This document shows positions 8,435 through 16,354 of a DNA stretch of 64,000 bases, piece after piece. Position numbers and translations under genes: made by a program. Location: NCBI RefSeq assembly GCF_000739655.1, contig NZ_BATR01000094.1:62001-126000 (forward strand), read 5' to 3'. The notes under the pieces were generated by a model that saw nothing but the letters and a program-made list of their open reading frames with translations, was not told the DNA's origin and searched no databases. Source of the DNA: Verrucomicrobium sp. BvORR106 (GTDB lineage: Bacteria; Verrucomicrobiota; Verrucomicrobiia; Verrucomicrobiales; Verrucomicrobiaceae). The first letter of the stretch is position 1. Each line of letters opens with the position of its first letter.

Positions 8435-10528
8435 ATGAAAAATGATACGCTTTTTAAGCCAACAATTTGTCAGGCGGGCAGGGGCCTGTTGACCCTGGGA
8501 ATAGTGCTCTCTGGTTGGTGTTTGCAAGGACCGGCGCAGGAGCCCGTGCCGCCCCGCGCGCTACGTGATTTAAATACCAGTTACTTTCCTTTCACACCAG
8601 TCAAGGATGCGGCTGCCTGGGAGAAACGTCGGACGGAAATCGAGCACCGGGTGCGGCTGGCGTCCGGGCTGTGGCCCATGCCGGAACGTCCGCCTCTCAA
8701 TGCCGTCATTCACGGCCGCATTGAACGGGATGATTACACCGTGGACAAGGTTTACTTTATGTCCGTTCCCGGTCATTTTGTGACAGGAAACTTGTACCTT
8801 CCCAAGAACCCTCCGGCGAAGCTGCCGGTGGTGCTCTGTCCGCACGGTCACTGGCCGAACGGACGCTTCATGCACGCCGATGATGCGACGGTGAAAAAGG
8901 AGCTCGCCACCGGGGCGGAGCGTTGGGAGAACGGGGCGCGTTCACCCCTGCAGGCCCGTTGTGTGCAACTCGCGCGCATGGGGTGCGCGGTGTTCTTCTA
9001 TGACATGCTCGGGTATGCGGACAGCCTCCAGTTTCCCGAGCACCGGCACGGGCCGCAGGAGGAGGGCTTTGTGAGTGTGGATGCGGAGCAGAATCTGTAC
9101 GGATATTTCCCGCTCCAGATCTGGAACGGCGTGCGGGCGCTGGACTTCCTGCTCTCCGTTCCGGGGGCTGATCCCACCCGTGTGGGCTGCACGGGGGCGA
9201 GTGGCGGTGGCACGCAGACGATGGTGCTGGCGGGCATTGACTCCCGGATCACGGCGGAGTTTCCATGCGTGATGGTGTCCACATCCATGCAGGGCGGCTG
9301 CACCTGTGAGAACTCGAACCATCTGCGCATCAATCAGGGGAACATTGACATCGCCGCTCTCGCTGCCCCGCGACCGCTGGGCCTGACGGCTGCCAACGAC
9401 TGGACGAAGGAGCTGGAGACCAAAGGATTCCCGGATCTGAAAGGGCTCTACCAGATGACGGGCAGCCCGGGGAATGTGAGTGCGCTGTTCGCCACGCACT
9501 TCCCGCACAACTACAACCACGTGGCGCGCACCGCCATGTACAACTTCTTCAACAAACACTTCAAGCTGGGGCTGACGGAGCCGGTGCTGGAGCGAGACTT
9601 TGCACTCTCCAGCAAGGACGAGTTGAGCGTCTGGGATGCGAAGCATCCGGCACCCAGTGGCGACCAGGTGGGGAAGCCGCACGAGGTGGCGGTGGGCAAA
9701 TGGTTCAAGGAGCAAACGGCGAAGAACCTGGCTCCGCTGCTGAAAGCGAAGACGGATGCGGAACTCGCCAAGACCGACGAGGTGGTGGGTGAGGCCTGGC
9801 GCATCCTGGTGGGGCGCGCCCTGCCGGGCGAGGGGGACACCTCGTTTGATGTCGGGACCAAGGAGGAGCGGGGGGATCACTTCCTCATTCGTGGTCAAGT
9901 GCACTACAAGGACACGGATCACATTGACGTCACTTTCCTCTATCCCAAAAACTGGAACAACAAGGCACTCCTGTGGCTGAGTGGGAAGGGGCCGGAGTCC
10001 CTGGTGAGTGCGCAGGGCGATCTAACGGAGGCGGGTCGCAAGCTGGTGGCGGAGGGCTACGCCGTGGCGTGCCCGGTGCCGTACCTGGCCGGAGCCTCCC
10101 GTAACCCCAATGTGTACGGGAAACGGAAGCTGCAGACCTATGAAGGCTATGCGGGCTATCACTACGGCTACAATCCCAGCGTCTTTGCCGAGCGGGTGCG
10201 GGATGCGTTGTCGGTGATCGCGATGATTCGCGACCATGACAAGTATCACACCGACCAGATCTTGGTGGCTGGGCTGGAGGGTGCTGGCCAGGTGGCGGCG
10301 GCCACCGTGGCCCAGGCGAAGTCGGTGGTGGATCAGGGGGTGGTTGCCACGGGAGGTTTCCGGTTTGGGAGTTTGAAGGACGTGTGGGATGTGAACTTCG
10401 TGCCGGGTGCCGTGAAGTATGGGGACGTCCCGGCCCTGCTTACGCTGTGTGCTCCGGTGAGCCTGAAGGTGCTGGATGAAGCGAAAGGCGGCGAGGTGGA
10501 GTTTGTGCTCGGGTCGCTGGGGCGTTGA
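8435..10528 (+). CDS. Secreted two-lobed alpha/beta hydrolase, acetylxylan-esterase-like
   Basis: The 697-residue product has an N-terminal export signal (hydrophobic GLLTLGIVLSGWCL, residues 17-30). The first lobe is an alpha/beta hydrolase with LCPHGHW (134-140) as the oxyanion region, nucleophile Ser256 in GASGGG, and a C-terminal His in FPHNYNHV. It resembles acetylxylan esterase / prolyl-oligopeptidase-type enzymes of Planctomycetes and Verrucomicrobia. The second half, from about residue 490, looks like another hydrolase lobe, but its elbow reads GLEGAG near 612 and lacks the serine. Likely role: removing ester groups from plant or algal polysaccharides outside the cytoplasm. Confidence 0.85.
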   Translation: MKNDTLFKPTICQAGRGLLTLGIVLSGWCLQGPAQEPVPPRALRDLNTSYFPFTPVKDAAAWEKRRTEIEHRVRLASGLWPMPERPPLNAVIHGRIERDDYTVDKVYFMSVPGHFVTGNLYLPKNPPAKLPVVLCPHGHWPNGRFMHADDATVKKELATGAERWENGARSPLQARCVQLARMGCAVFFYDMLGYADSLQFPEHRHGPQEEGFVSVDAEQNLYGYFPLQIWNGVRALDFLLSVPGADPTRVGCTGASGGGTQTMVLAGIDSRITAEFPCVMVSTSMQGGCTCENSNHLRINQGNIDIAALAAPRPLGLTAANDWTKELETKGFPDLKGLYQMTGSPGNVSALFATHFPHNYNHVARTAMYNFFNKHFKLGLTEPVLERDFALSSKDELSVWDAKHPAPSGDQVGKPHEVAVGKWFKEQTAKNLAPLLKAKTDAELAKTDEVVGEAWRILVGRALPGEGDTSFDVGTKEERGDHFLIRGQVHYKDTDHIDVTFLYPKNWNNKALLWLSGKGPESLVSAQGDLTEAGRKLVAEGYAVACPVPYLAGASRNPNVYGKRKLQTYEGYAGYHYGYNPSVFAERVRDALSVIAMIRDHDKYHTDQILVAGLEGAGQVAAATVAQAKSVVDQGVVATGGFRFGSLKDVWDVNFVPGAVKYGDVPALLTLCAPVSLKVLDEAKGGEVEFVLGSLGR

Positions 10529-10982
10529 GGGCCACCGGCATCCTGCCGGTGGTTCGAGGTATGCGCGGAGGTGCAGAGTGGTTGATCGTCAATCACCGCC
10601 GACTGAAGTCCAATGCCCCTTCAGAAGGGCCGAAGGTCCGGCTCCAAAGCAGCCTTGGGCAACACCCAAGGAATCGATGGCCAAACAACCCATGAGGGCT
10701 GAATGCCCGGTCTCATCAAGCCCGCCCACGACGAGCATCCCGTCTCGCATCTTGCAAGGTGCCGGGCAGGTTGCCCTGCAGGTTGCGGCGATGGAGGCCG
10801 CATGGAGGCCGCATGGAGTGAAGGTGTTGTGATTGTAATGTGTTGAAGGTGAGCGTGTTGGTGTTTCGTTTGGGCTGATGGCGCGGCTTATGCACTGAAG
10901 GATGCATCCCCGGAGTTTTTGCGTCGGGGGTATGAGGCAAAGACCCCAGGTTCTTCAATCTAACCAAGCTCAAATCACTCGC
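10529..10982. other. Palindrome-rich intergenic region without a clear gene
   Basis: It opens with the hairpin CCACCGGCA-tcc-TGCCGGTGG (10533-10553), which sits 5 bases after the esterase stop, lacks a T run and matches the ACCGGCA palindrome seen at 2789. Near 10652 is another hairpin, CCTTGGG-caac-CCAAGG-like, followed by CAACCCATGAGGGCTGAATG. The short open frames here are poor in codon quality and rich in such blocks, so I read the region as extragenic repeat DNA. It also carries the promoter of the lipoprotein gene at 10983. Confidence 0.6.
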
Positions 10983-11207
10983 ATGAAAACGCACCTTCTT
11001 GCCGCACTGGCAGTCGCACTGATCCTCCCAAGCTGTGCCACCAAGACTGTGGCCGACAGTGGCACGCCTGCTCAACCTCTGGCCATTGACCGGGCCGAAC
11101 GGAAGATCTACGCCACGCCCACACCGGTTTCGGAGGATCCCACCTCGCCCTTATATCATGTGGAGTCCAATGGCAGTGCTGCCAGTGTGGCCTTGGCCAG
11201 CTTTTAG
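10983..11207 (+). CDS. Small lipoprotein, first of a tandem pair
   Basis: The 74-residue product has a lipoprotein signal (MKTHLLAALAVALILPSCA, lipobox Cys at 18). The tail carries KIYATPTPVSEDPTSPLYH and VESNGS. The same pattern (YGTPTR.SSDPSSPLHDLESN) occurs in the next gene, so the two are sister genes from a local duplication. The ATG at 10983 is chosen over an upstream start because it begins the signal peptide directly. Function unknown; probably membrane-anchored. Confidence 0.7.
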   Translation: MKTHLLAALAVALILPSCATKTVADSGTPAQPLAIDRAERKIYATPTPVSEDPTSPLYHVESNGSAASVALASF

Positions 11208-11285
11208 CAGCTGATTTCCAAACAAGGGCCAGTTTAGGCTCGTGTTTGCGGAACCGTCTGGCTAGACTGACTCAACAACTGATTC

Positions 11286-11510
11286 ATGAAAACGACGCTG
11301 GTCTTCTCCGCGCTGGTCCTATTCGCCACGAGCCTGCTTTCAAGCTGCGCTTCCAGTGATCCCACCTCCTCCGGGCAGCCGGAAGCCGCCCAACGAGAGG
11401 AGGCGAGGAAGTATGGCACCCCAACGAGACTTTCGTCTGACCCGTCCTCACCGTTGCATGACCTGGAGTCCAACAAGGGGCAGGTCAGTACAAAGATTGC
11501 GGAGTTCTAG
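11286..11510 (+). CDS. Small lipoprotein, second of a tandem pair
   Basis: Also 74 residues, with signal MKTTLVFSALVLFATSLLSS and a following CASS lipobox. The conserved motif (K/R)YGTPTRLSSDPSSPL near residues 42-57 matches the sister protein 78 bases upstream. Length, signal and motif are all shared, while the linker has diverged. The motif may bind a partner, but nothing in the context says which. Confidence 0.7.
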   Translation: MKTTLVFSALVLFATSLLSSCASSDPTSSGQPEAAQREEARKYGTPTRLSSDPSSPLHDLESNKGQVSTKIAEF

Positions 11511-11528
11511 GAAATGCGGAAGCGTTTT

Positions 11529-11570
11529 AGACAGGATTTACAAGATTCTGAAAAGATTAACAAGATGGGA
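11529..11570 (+). repeat. Dispersed repeat, ACAGGATTAACAAGATT family, copy 2
   Basis: AGACAGGATTTACAAGATT followed by AGATTAACAAGATGGG, starting 18 bases after the stop of the second small lipoprotein gene. Same two-part layout as at 1831-1871 and 46761-46803. Confidence 0.75.
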
Positions 11571-11614
11571 TCTCGGGTTGGAGGGGCCAACCCGAGGGGG
11601 CAATGCTGGGTGGG

Positions 11615-12961
11615 CTACTTGGTTTCCTTCAACCGTGACTGCCATCCTACGGGCTGCGTCCAGGCCATTTCGCTCTGGTCTTCGTAGCTGGGGCGGGGAT
11701 GCGGGCGGTTTGAGGTGATAATGGCGCGGACGTAGAGTTCTTCGCCTTTCAGGTGGTATTCAGCCACGGGGCCTTCCACGGTGGCAAAGGTCTTGCCCAC
11801 GTCGGCCGAGTAAACAATCCGCTCGGGGCGGAAGTCGTCGGGGGGCGTCTTGACGGTGGTAGTAGTTTTATCGAACCCGACCGGGGTGCCGACGAATTTG
11901 ATGGTGTAGGTGACGCCTGTTTGGGGCTCGACCTGGACCTTGAGTACGCCATCCTTGAAGGTGACGTCCTGCAGGGTCACACCGCTTGAGGCGTAGAAGT
12001 CACCGGCCCGCATGGCGGCGATGATCTTGTCAGTCTCCAGGGATTCGCTGCGCACCATGACCCAGCCGCGACCAGGGGCGCTGTCTTCGCCATGGTAGTG
12101 GTGAGCATCGTCGGTGCCCACGCCATAAAGCGGTGGGGCGTTGAACTGGGTGAGGCGCAGGGTGTTGGCGACATCCCAGATCGTTTCGTGTCCGGGACGT
12201 GTGGCATCGCCCTGGTAGTGGATCATGGGGTGGCCATTGTAGATTTCGAAGAAATTCTCCTCCAGGACAGCGGCGAGGTCTTCGGGAGTGAGAGCCCAGC
12301 GAAAGTTGGGGTGGTTCACGTGAGCGAGCACTGGGCGTCCCGTGGCCTTGCCCTGGGCGTGAATGGCCTGCAGGCTCTTGCGCATCACGTCCTGAATGCT
12401 GGTGCCATCCGGAGGCAAGATGGCCTCCTGAATGTTGATCGCATTGATGTGGATGGGGACCCGTTTCTTGAGTTCCATCGCATAGTTGGCGCTGAGCTCC
12501 TCCGCCTGAATGAGGAGAAACTCACCTGGGCGCTCAAACTTGGGCCGGTACTCCTCCAGCTTCTTGAGCCGGATCTCCTTAATCCCGTCTTTTTCCCGGG
12601 TCTCCACCCATGGGGAACCGAAGCGGGCCAGATACTTGTCCAGAGCAGGTGTGCTGCCGGGGGCGGTCTGGCGTTTTTTTACGAGTTCTTCCCCCACCCA
12701 GACCTCCTTGGCCTGAAGGACGTTGTGATCAGAGATGGCGAGGAACTGATAGCCGTTCTTCTGGTACCAGTCGGTGATCATCTCTGGGAAGTCATTGCCA
12801 TCGCTCCAAAGGCTGTGGGTGTGGGTGTTGCCCTTGTACCACTTTTTGACTGGCGTGGAAGATTCGGCGGCGGTCAAAGAGAGGGAAAGGGCCAGGCTGG
12901 CGGCCCCAAGGGTGGCGCTGAGGGCGAATGTCCGACGGGTTAAGAGGCGGGTGGGAGTCAT
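11615..12961 (-). CDS. Secreted PHP-domain-like metal-dependent hydrolase
   Basis: The 448-residue product starts with a Tat-like or Sec signal (LLTRRTFALSATLGAASLAL). The mature part opens with GNTHTHSLWSDGND (about 44-57), continues with FLAISDHN (73-80) and includes HVNHPNFRW and GTDDAHHYHGE, the clusters of His and Asp expected of PHP (polymerase and histidinol phosphatase) hydrolases. Such exported forms probably cleave phosphoesters. The open frame runs on to 13264, but upstream residues overlap repeat-like DNA and lack conservation, so the ATG at 12961 before the signal peptide is used. Substrate unknown. Confidence 0.82.
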   Translation of the reverse strand: MTPTRLLTRRTFALSATLGAASLALSLSLTAAESSTPVKKWYKGNTHTHSLWSDGNDFPEMITDWYQKNGYQFLAISDHNVLQAKEVWVGEELVKKRQTAPGSTPALDKYLARFGSPWVETREKDGIKEIRLKKLEEYRPKFERPGEFLLIQAEELSANYAMELKKRVPIHINAINIQEAILPPDGTSIQDVMRKSLQAIHAQGKATGRPVLAHVNHPNFRWALTPEDLAAVLEENFFEIYNGHPMIHYQGDATRPGHETIWDVANTLRLTQFNAPPLYGVGTDDAHHYHGEDSAPGRGWVMVRSESLETDKIIAAMRAGDFYASSGVTLQDVTFKDGVLKVQVEPQTGVTYTIKFVGTPVGFDKTTTTVKTPPDDFRPERIVYSADVGKTFATVEGPVAEYHLKGEELYVRAIITSNRPHPRPSYEDQSEMAWTQPVGWQSRLKETK

Positions 12962-13360
12962 GAGGGAAGCGCGGTTGAGTATTTGGAATACTGGAGGGCG
13001 GGCGCGTTTCTTCTTGGGAAATGGCGGTGAAGGGGGTGAGGGGGCTCGGGGTGTTGGAAGGTGTGACGAGGATGTGTCGCGATTGGAGGCCAACACCTGG
13101 ATGCGAAGCATCTTTCGGAGTGCGGCGAGCATCGCCGCTTTCGGGAGTCCTGTGTGGGTCGAACTAACGAAGCGCCCTGGCGGAGCGCGTGGCCTCATTC
13201 GTCTTCGGCGTCCGGCATCAGGTTTAAGGTTGTCACAAGGCGTAGCCAAAGCGGTGATGCTCACCGCAGTCCCAAAATCCTGCTGCGCAGGATCAGGTGT
13301 TGGGTGTTTGGGATAGGATGGTGATTTTGGGCGGCTTACCAGATCGAAGACGCAAAAAGC
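12962..13360. other. Intergenic region with short palindromes, no clear gene
   Basis: Small hairpin blocks are frequent, such as GCGGTGA-tgc-TCACCGC (13251-13267), GGCGAGCATCGCC near 13124 and CCTGCTGCGCAGG near 13280. Open frames on both strands run through but look like accidental translations of repeat DNA. The promoter of the PHP-like gene must lie near its start at 12961. Confidence 0.5.
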
Positions 13361-13417
13361 AAAAAAAGGCCTGCGATGCGCCGGAGCGGCATCGCAGGCC
13401 TAGGGGGGTGTTTTTTT
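13361..13417. terminator. Strong terminator, symmetric; serves the hsp20 gene at 13458
   Basis: Perfect 12-base stem GGCCTGCGATGC (13368-13379) and GCATCGCAGGCC (13389-13400) with a 9-base loop. A7 precedes it at 13361-13367, giving T7 on the minus strand directly after the stem. T7 at 13411-13417 also follows on the plus strand after a short G run. It lies 58 bases beyond the hsp20 stop. Confidence 0.88.
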
Positions 13418-13457
13418 ATGGCCCTCTCACAGGCCGGGTGGTTCGCACGGGGGTTCT

Positions 13458-13853
13458 TTATTGCACCGCAATGACGCGCGGTTTGGCGGCTTCTCTGACG
13501 GGAAGGTTCAAGGTAAGGACACCGTCTTCCAGCTTGGCGGTGAGCGCGGCCTCATCCACCTTGGCGGTGACCTTGAGCTGGAGCTTGTAGCTGGAGCTGC
13601 CAAGTTCCCGATGAAGGGACTTCCAGGAATCTTGGGCGACAGGTTTGCGCTGAGCGCTGAGGGTGAGGACGCCCTGATCAAGCTTGACCTGGACGCTGTC
13701 CTTGGCTGCGCCGGGAAGGTCCACTCGGACTTGGTAGGCGTCTTTGGCGCTGTCGACGGAGTAGCGCGGTTTCACGAAGTTCTGCGACTGCGCGGTCGTG
13801 TTTGTATTCGTAGTGTCGGTGGCGCAGGCGCTGGCAGGAGTGCAAGTGGTCAT
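13458..13853 (-). CDS. Small heat shock protein, Hsp20/alpha-crystallin family
   Basis: The 131-residue product has a Thr/Asn-rich N-terminal arm (about 25 residues) and an alpha-crystallin domain: YQVRVDLPGAAKDSVQVKLD, then GVLTLSAQRK, ending in LEDGVLTLNLPV and the C-terminal PRVIAVQ tail. These ATP-independent chaperones hold unfolding proteins. It follows a second hsp20 gene by 137 bases on the same strand, and the pair looks like a duplicated heat-shock unit ending in the strong terminator at 13361. Confidence 0.93.
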   Translation of the reverse strand: MTTCTPASACATDTTNTNTTAQSQNFVKPRYSVDSAKDAYQVRVDLPGAAKDSVQVKLDQGVLTLSAQRKPVAQDSWKSLHRELGSSSYKLQLKVTAKVDEAALTAKLEDGVLTLNLPVREAAKPRVIAVQ

Positions 13854-13990
13854 GGTCGTAGGAGTTGGGGGAAAATGGGGTTTGTTTGGCCGTAGGTTCG
13901 TTTGTGCTTTGGTGACTCGCCGCGGCCGGGGGGGGGCTCAAGGGCAGCGCCCCGACGCGCGGATGGGGATTTTCAGCGGTTAGGTGGCGA

Positions 13991-14413
13991 TCACTGAACC
14001 TCAATACTGCGAGGTTTGTGCGCTTCGGCTTTCGGCAGAGTGACCGTCAGAAGGCCGTCTTCCACTTTGGCTGCGATGGCATCGTATTTGACGCTGTCCG
14101 GCACAGAGACCGAGCGTGTGGAAGTGAAGCTGGATTCGCTTTCGCCATTCTTCTCCTTTCGCACGACGGTGACGGTGAGAAGACGGTCGTTGAACTCGAC
14201 CTTCACATCTTCCTTCTTCACGCCGGGAATTTCGAAGGTGGCGTAGTAGTTGTCCTTGTCCTCGTGGATGTCCGTGGCGAGGCGTCCGGTGGCTGCTCCG
14301 CCGAAGGCAGTGTCCCAATCGAACACGCGAGCGAAGGCGGGCAGGTTGCCAAACGGGTGATTGAGCCAGGCTTCGAGGCTGGAGGCAGGATGATTGTAGC
14401 GGGTAAGTTTCAT
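13991..14413 (-). CDS. Small heat shock protein, Hsp20/alpha-crystallin family
   Basis: The 140-residue product has a DIHEDKDNYYATFEIPGVKK segment that opens the alpha-crystallin domain, the DRLLTVTVVRK strand, VEDGLLTVTLPKAEAHKPRS and a short C-terminal tail with IEVQ. The ATG at 14413 begins MKLTRYNHP; residues from the longer frame upstream are not family-like. It is the first of two hsp20 genes on this strand. A 360-base spacer upstream carries two dyads (14578-14641) that may be its operator. Confidence 0.94.
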   Translation of the reverse strand: MKLTRYNHPASSLEAWLNHPFGNLPAFARVFDWDTAFGGAATGRLATDIHEDKDNYYATFEIPGVKKEDVKVEFNDRLLTVTVVRKEKNGESESSFTSTRSVSVPDSVKYDAIAAKVEDGLLTVTLPKAEAHKPRSIEVQ

Positions 14414-14577
14414 GGTGTTTGTTTTGTTGGACCTAAGAGTTGTCTTAGTAGGGTGATGTCTACGTGGCCTATTCCCGCAAGCCTCGTGCCATCGGCATCG
14501 TGATGGGTGTAAGACGTTGAAAATGAGGTGAAACGAGACCTGAGGCACTCCTTGGGAGCCTCGACCTGCTGTATGGA

Positions 14578-14641
14578 AAGAGACAAAAAGACTCTTAAGT
14601 GAAATTTTGCATCGCCCTTGTTAAGAGACAATATGACTCTA
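14578..14641. promoter_or_regulatory. Two dyads AAGAG-N9-CTCT, 45 bases apart, possible hsp20 operator
   Basis: Dyad 1: AAGAG (14578-14582), 9 bases, CTCTT (14592-14596). Dyad 2: AAGAG (14623-14627), 9 bases, CTCTA (14637-14641). The spacers also match (ACAAAAAGA and ACAATATGA). A related palindrome TAAGA-gttg-TCTTA lies at 14434-14447, close to the hsp20 start. Two copies four helical turns apart between divergent genes suggest a binding site for a regulator; the N9 spacer recalls CIRCE in layout only. Confidence 0.5.
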
Positions 14642-14773
14642 GTTGTTTCAGGTTATGCTCTTTACCTGTGTTGAGTTTGCCAGACTACCAAAGTGGTTGT
14701 ACGCCTTTGTGGTTGCAATTACCATAATTACCATTATTGTGAATTGACCTGCGAACTCACCGTCCAAGGCATC

Positions 14774-14953
14774 ATGAAACTCCTCCTGAAAATCGCCATC
14801 GTCGTGGTTGTAGCCCGCTTTATGGTTCACACGCCAAAGGGGGCAAATCAGACCCTGGATGCGGTGAATAGCTTCACGCTCCGTGACATGGCGATGCGGG
14901 TGGACAGTGTCTTTGTCTTTGTGGAAGAGACCGTGATGAGCTGGTTCTCCTAG
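14774..14953 (+). CDS. Small membrane protein of unknown function
   Basis: The 59-residue product begins with LLLKIAIVVVVARFMV, one membrane helix, then a polar part (TPKGANQTLDAVNSF) and a second mildly hydrophobic stretch, VDSVFVFVEETVMSWF. The ATG at 14774 is chosen because the residues from an earlier start are His/Asn/Cys-rich and unlike protein. It is transcribed away from hsp20 and shares the spacer with the two dyads. Without a homolog in mind this could be a false gene, but length and hydrophobicity favour a real one. Confidence 0.5.
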   Translation: MKLLLKIAIVVVVARFMVHTPKGANQTLDAVNSFTLRDMAMRVDSVFVFVEETVMSWFS

Positions 14954-14954
14954 C

Positions 14955-15090
14955 TTCTGGAATTAGGAATGATGAATTAGGAATTAGAAATGAAGCCTCC
15001 CCTTCAAAGCTGGTCTGGGGGATTCTGAAGGAGCTTTGCCGATGGGATGGCAGTATTTTAAATTCAGCATTCCTAATTCCTAATTTTTGC
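14955..15090. repeat. AATTAGGAATT-rich imperfect repeats in inverted orientation
   Basis: GAATTAGGAATGATGAATTAG with GGAATTAGAAATGAAG follows the small gene's stop, and the reverse form CATTCCTAATTCCTAATT appears near 15068. The two stretches could pair into a long, weak stem over about 70 bases. This kind of low-complexity filler sits between two converging genes. Confidence 0.5.
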
Positions 15091-15130
15091 CTCTCTCTGT
15101 GTCTCTGTGGTTATTTCCAGCATCCTTCTC

Positions 15131-16354
15131 TCAAGCTTTCTCCAGGAATAGCCGCCCTGCCTTGCGGCGCAGGCGGAGCTGGCTGGGGAGATTGACGCGG
15201 GCCACGTGAGGGGAGGTGAGGAGCTCCAGTGCGCTTTCGATTTCGGCGTTGCCGATGTTGGGCACGGCGTGGACTTCACGCAGCCACCACCGGAAGATGC
15301 GGCTCTGCAGGGCGGGATGGGCGGTCTTGAGAGCGGTAGTGACGGTGAGACTGCGATCAGGCTGGAGGAGCTGATGCTCCTTGAGAAAGGCGCTGGTGGC
15401 AGACTGCAGGTAGTCTTCGTCGCGGCCAGCCAGTCGAGCAAAGCGCTGGAGGGTGCCAGCGACTTCTCGCTGGAACATCTCCTTCAAAAAGGGGAGCACG
15501 CGGTGACGGATCCGATTGCGAGTGGGGGCTCCCAAAGTTGAACCTGCGTTGGTGGAGTCCTCCCGGAATGTGAGTCCGTGAGCGGTGATGTAGGTATCAA
15601 TGTCCTCGCGAGTGATTTCCAAGAACGGTCGTGTGATCAGAAGACCTCCGGGGGAGCTGGAGATGGGATCCATGCCCCGGATGCCGCGCAGACCACTGCC
15701 GCGGAAGAGGTGATGCAGGATGGTTTCCACATCGTCGTCGGCATGGTGGGCCAGAAAGACATTGCGACTCCCGTGGCGGGCGGCGACCTCGTCAAAAAAT
15801 GCCCGACGGGCGTCTCGTCCGGCCGTCTCCATCGACGCCTTGGTACGCGTGGCTTGAGCGATGATGTCCACGGTCGCTTCCTCGTAAGGCAAACCGTGAG
15901 CTTCGGCCAGATCCCTCGCAAAGCGGGCGTCGCCATCGGACTCTGCACCGCGCAACTGGTGATTCAGGTGGCAGACTATGAGTTTCCTGTATCCCTGCAA
16001 GAAGAGGAAGTGCAGCAGCGTCACGGAGTCCCGGCCGCCGGAGACACCTACCAGCTGCGGCGCATCCAGGGAAAGCTCCGGCTGTTTTGCCTGAAGATTC
16101 CGCAGGGTGGTGCGGGCTTTGCGTTCCAGCCGGGTGAGGGCCGTCGACGCGTGGGGACGCGTCGACGGGGAAACTGAGGGGGCCGATTCGGGATCAGCCG
16201 ATTTTTTCCGAGCCGAAGTAGCGCTGGAGCGGGGCTGGGATGGCGATGCTGCCGTCCGCTTGCTGGTACGTTTCGACGAGGGCGACGAAGAGGCGCGCGA
16301 GCGCGGTGCCGGACCCGTTGAGCGTGTGGCAGAATCGGTTTTTGCCATGCTCAT
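15131..16354 (-). CDS. tilS: tRNA(Ile)-lysidine synthase TilS, overlapping serS at its start
   Basis: This enzyme modifies C34 of tRNA-Ile(CAU) to lysidine with ATP so that it reads AUA. The PP-loop SGGRDS (105-110 of the longest frame), HLNHQLRG and AHHADDDVETILHHLFRG match the N-type ATP pyrophosphatase fold, and the C-terminal part (RKAGRLFLEKA) fits the TilS tail. Normal TilS proteins start about 20 residues before the PP-loop, but here no ATG, GTG or TTG exists between the serS stop and that loop. The only in-frame starts are ATGs at 16354 and 16348, inside serS, giving a Ser/Arg-rich extension of about 80 residues. A CTG start near the stop of serS is the alternative. Confidence 0.85.
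   Translation of the reverse strand: MSMAKTDSATRSTGPAPRSRASSSPSSKRTSKRTAASPSQPRSSATSARKKSADPESAPSVSPSTRPHASTALTRLERKARTTLRNLQAKQPELSLDAPQLVGVSGGRDSVTLLHFLFLQGYRKLIVCHLNHQLRGAESDGDARFARDLAEAHGLPYEEATVDIIAQATRTKASMETAGRDARRAFFDEVAARHGSRNVFLAHHADDDVETILHHLFRGSGLRGIRGMDPISSSPGGLLITRPFLEITREDIDTYITAHGLTFREDSTNAGSTLGAPTRNRIRHRVLPFLKEMFQREVAGTLQRFARLAGRDEDYLQSATSAFLKEHQLLQPDRSLTVTTALKTAHPALQSRIFRWWLREVHAVPNIGNAEIESALELLTSPHVARVNLPSQLRLRRKAGRLFLEKA
16142..16167. repeat. Perfect 11-base palindrome with GGGG loop after serS
   Basis: CGTCGACGCGT (16142-16152), GGGG, ACGCGTCGACG (16157-16167). It sits 27 bases after the serS stop and inside the tilS frame. It has no T run, so it is not a standard terminator. 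It may control how much transcription or translation passes from serS into tilS. Confidence 0.7.

Noticed and set aside
12961-13264. Longer start for the PHP-like protein
   Set aside because: The extra 101 residues lie before a signal peptide and derive from palindrome-rich DNA.
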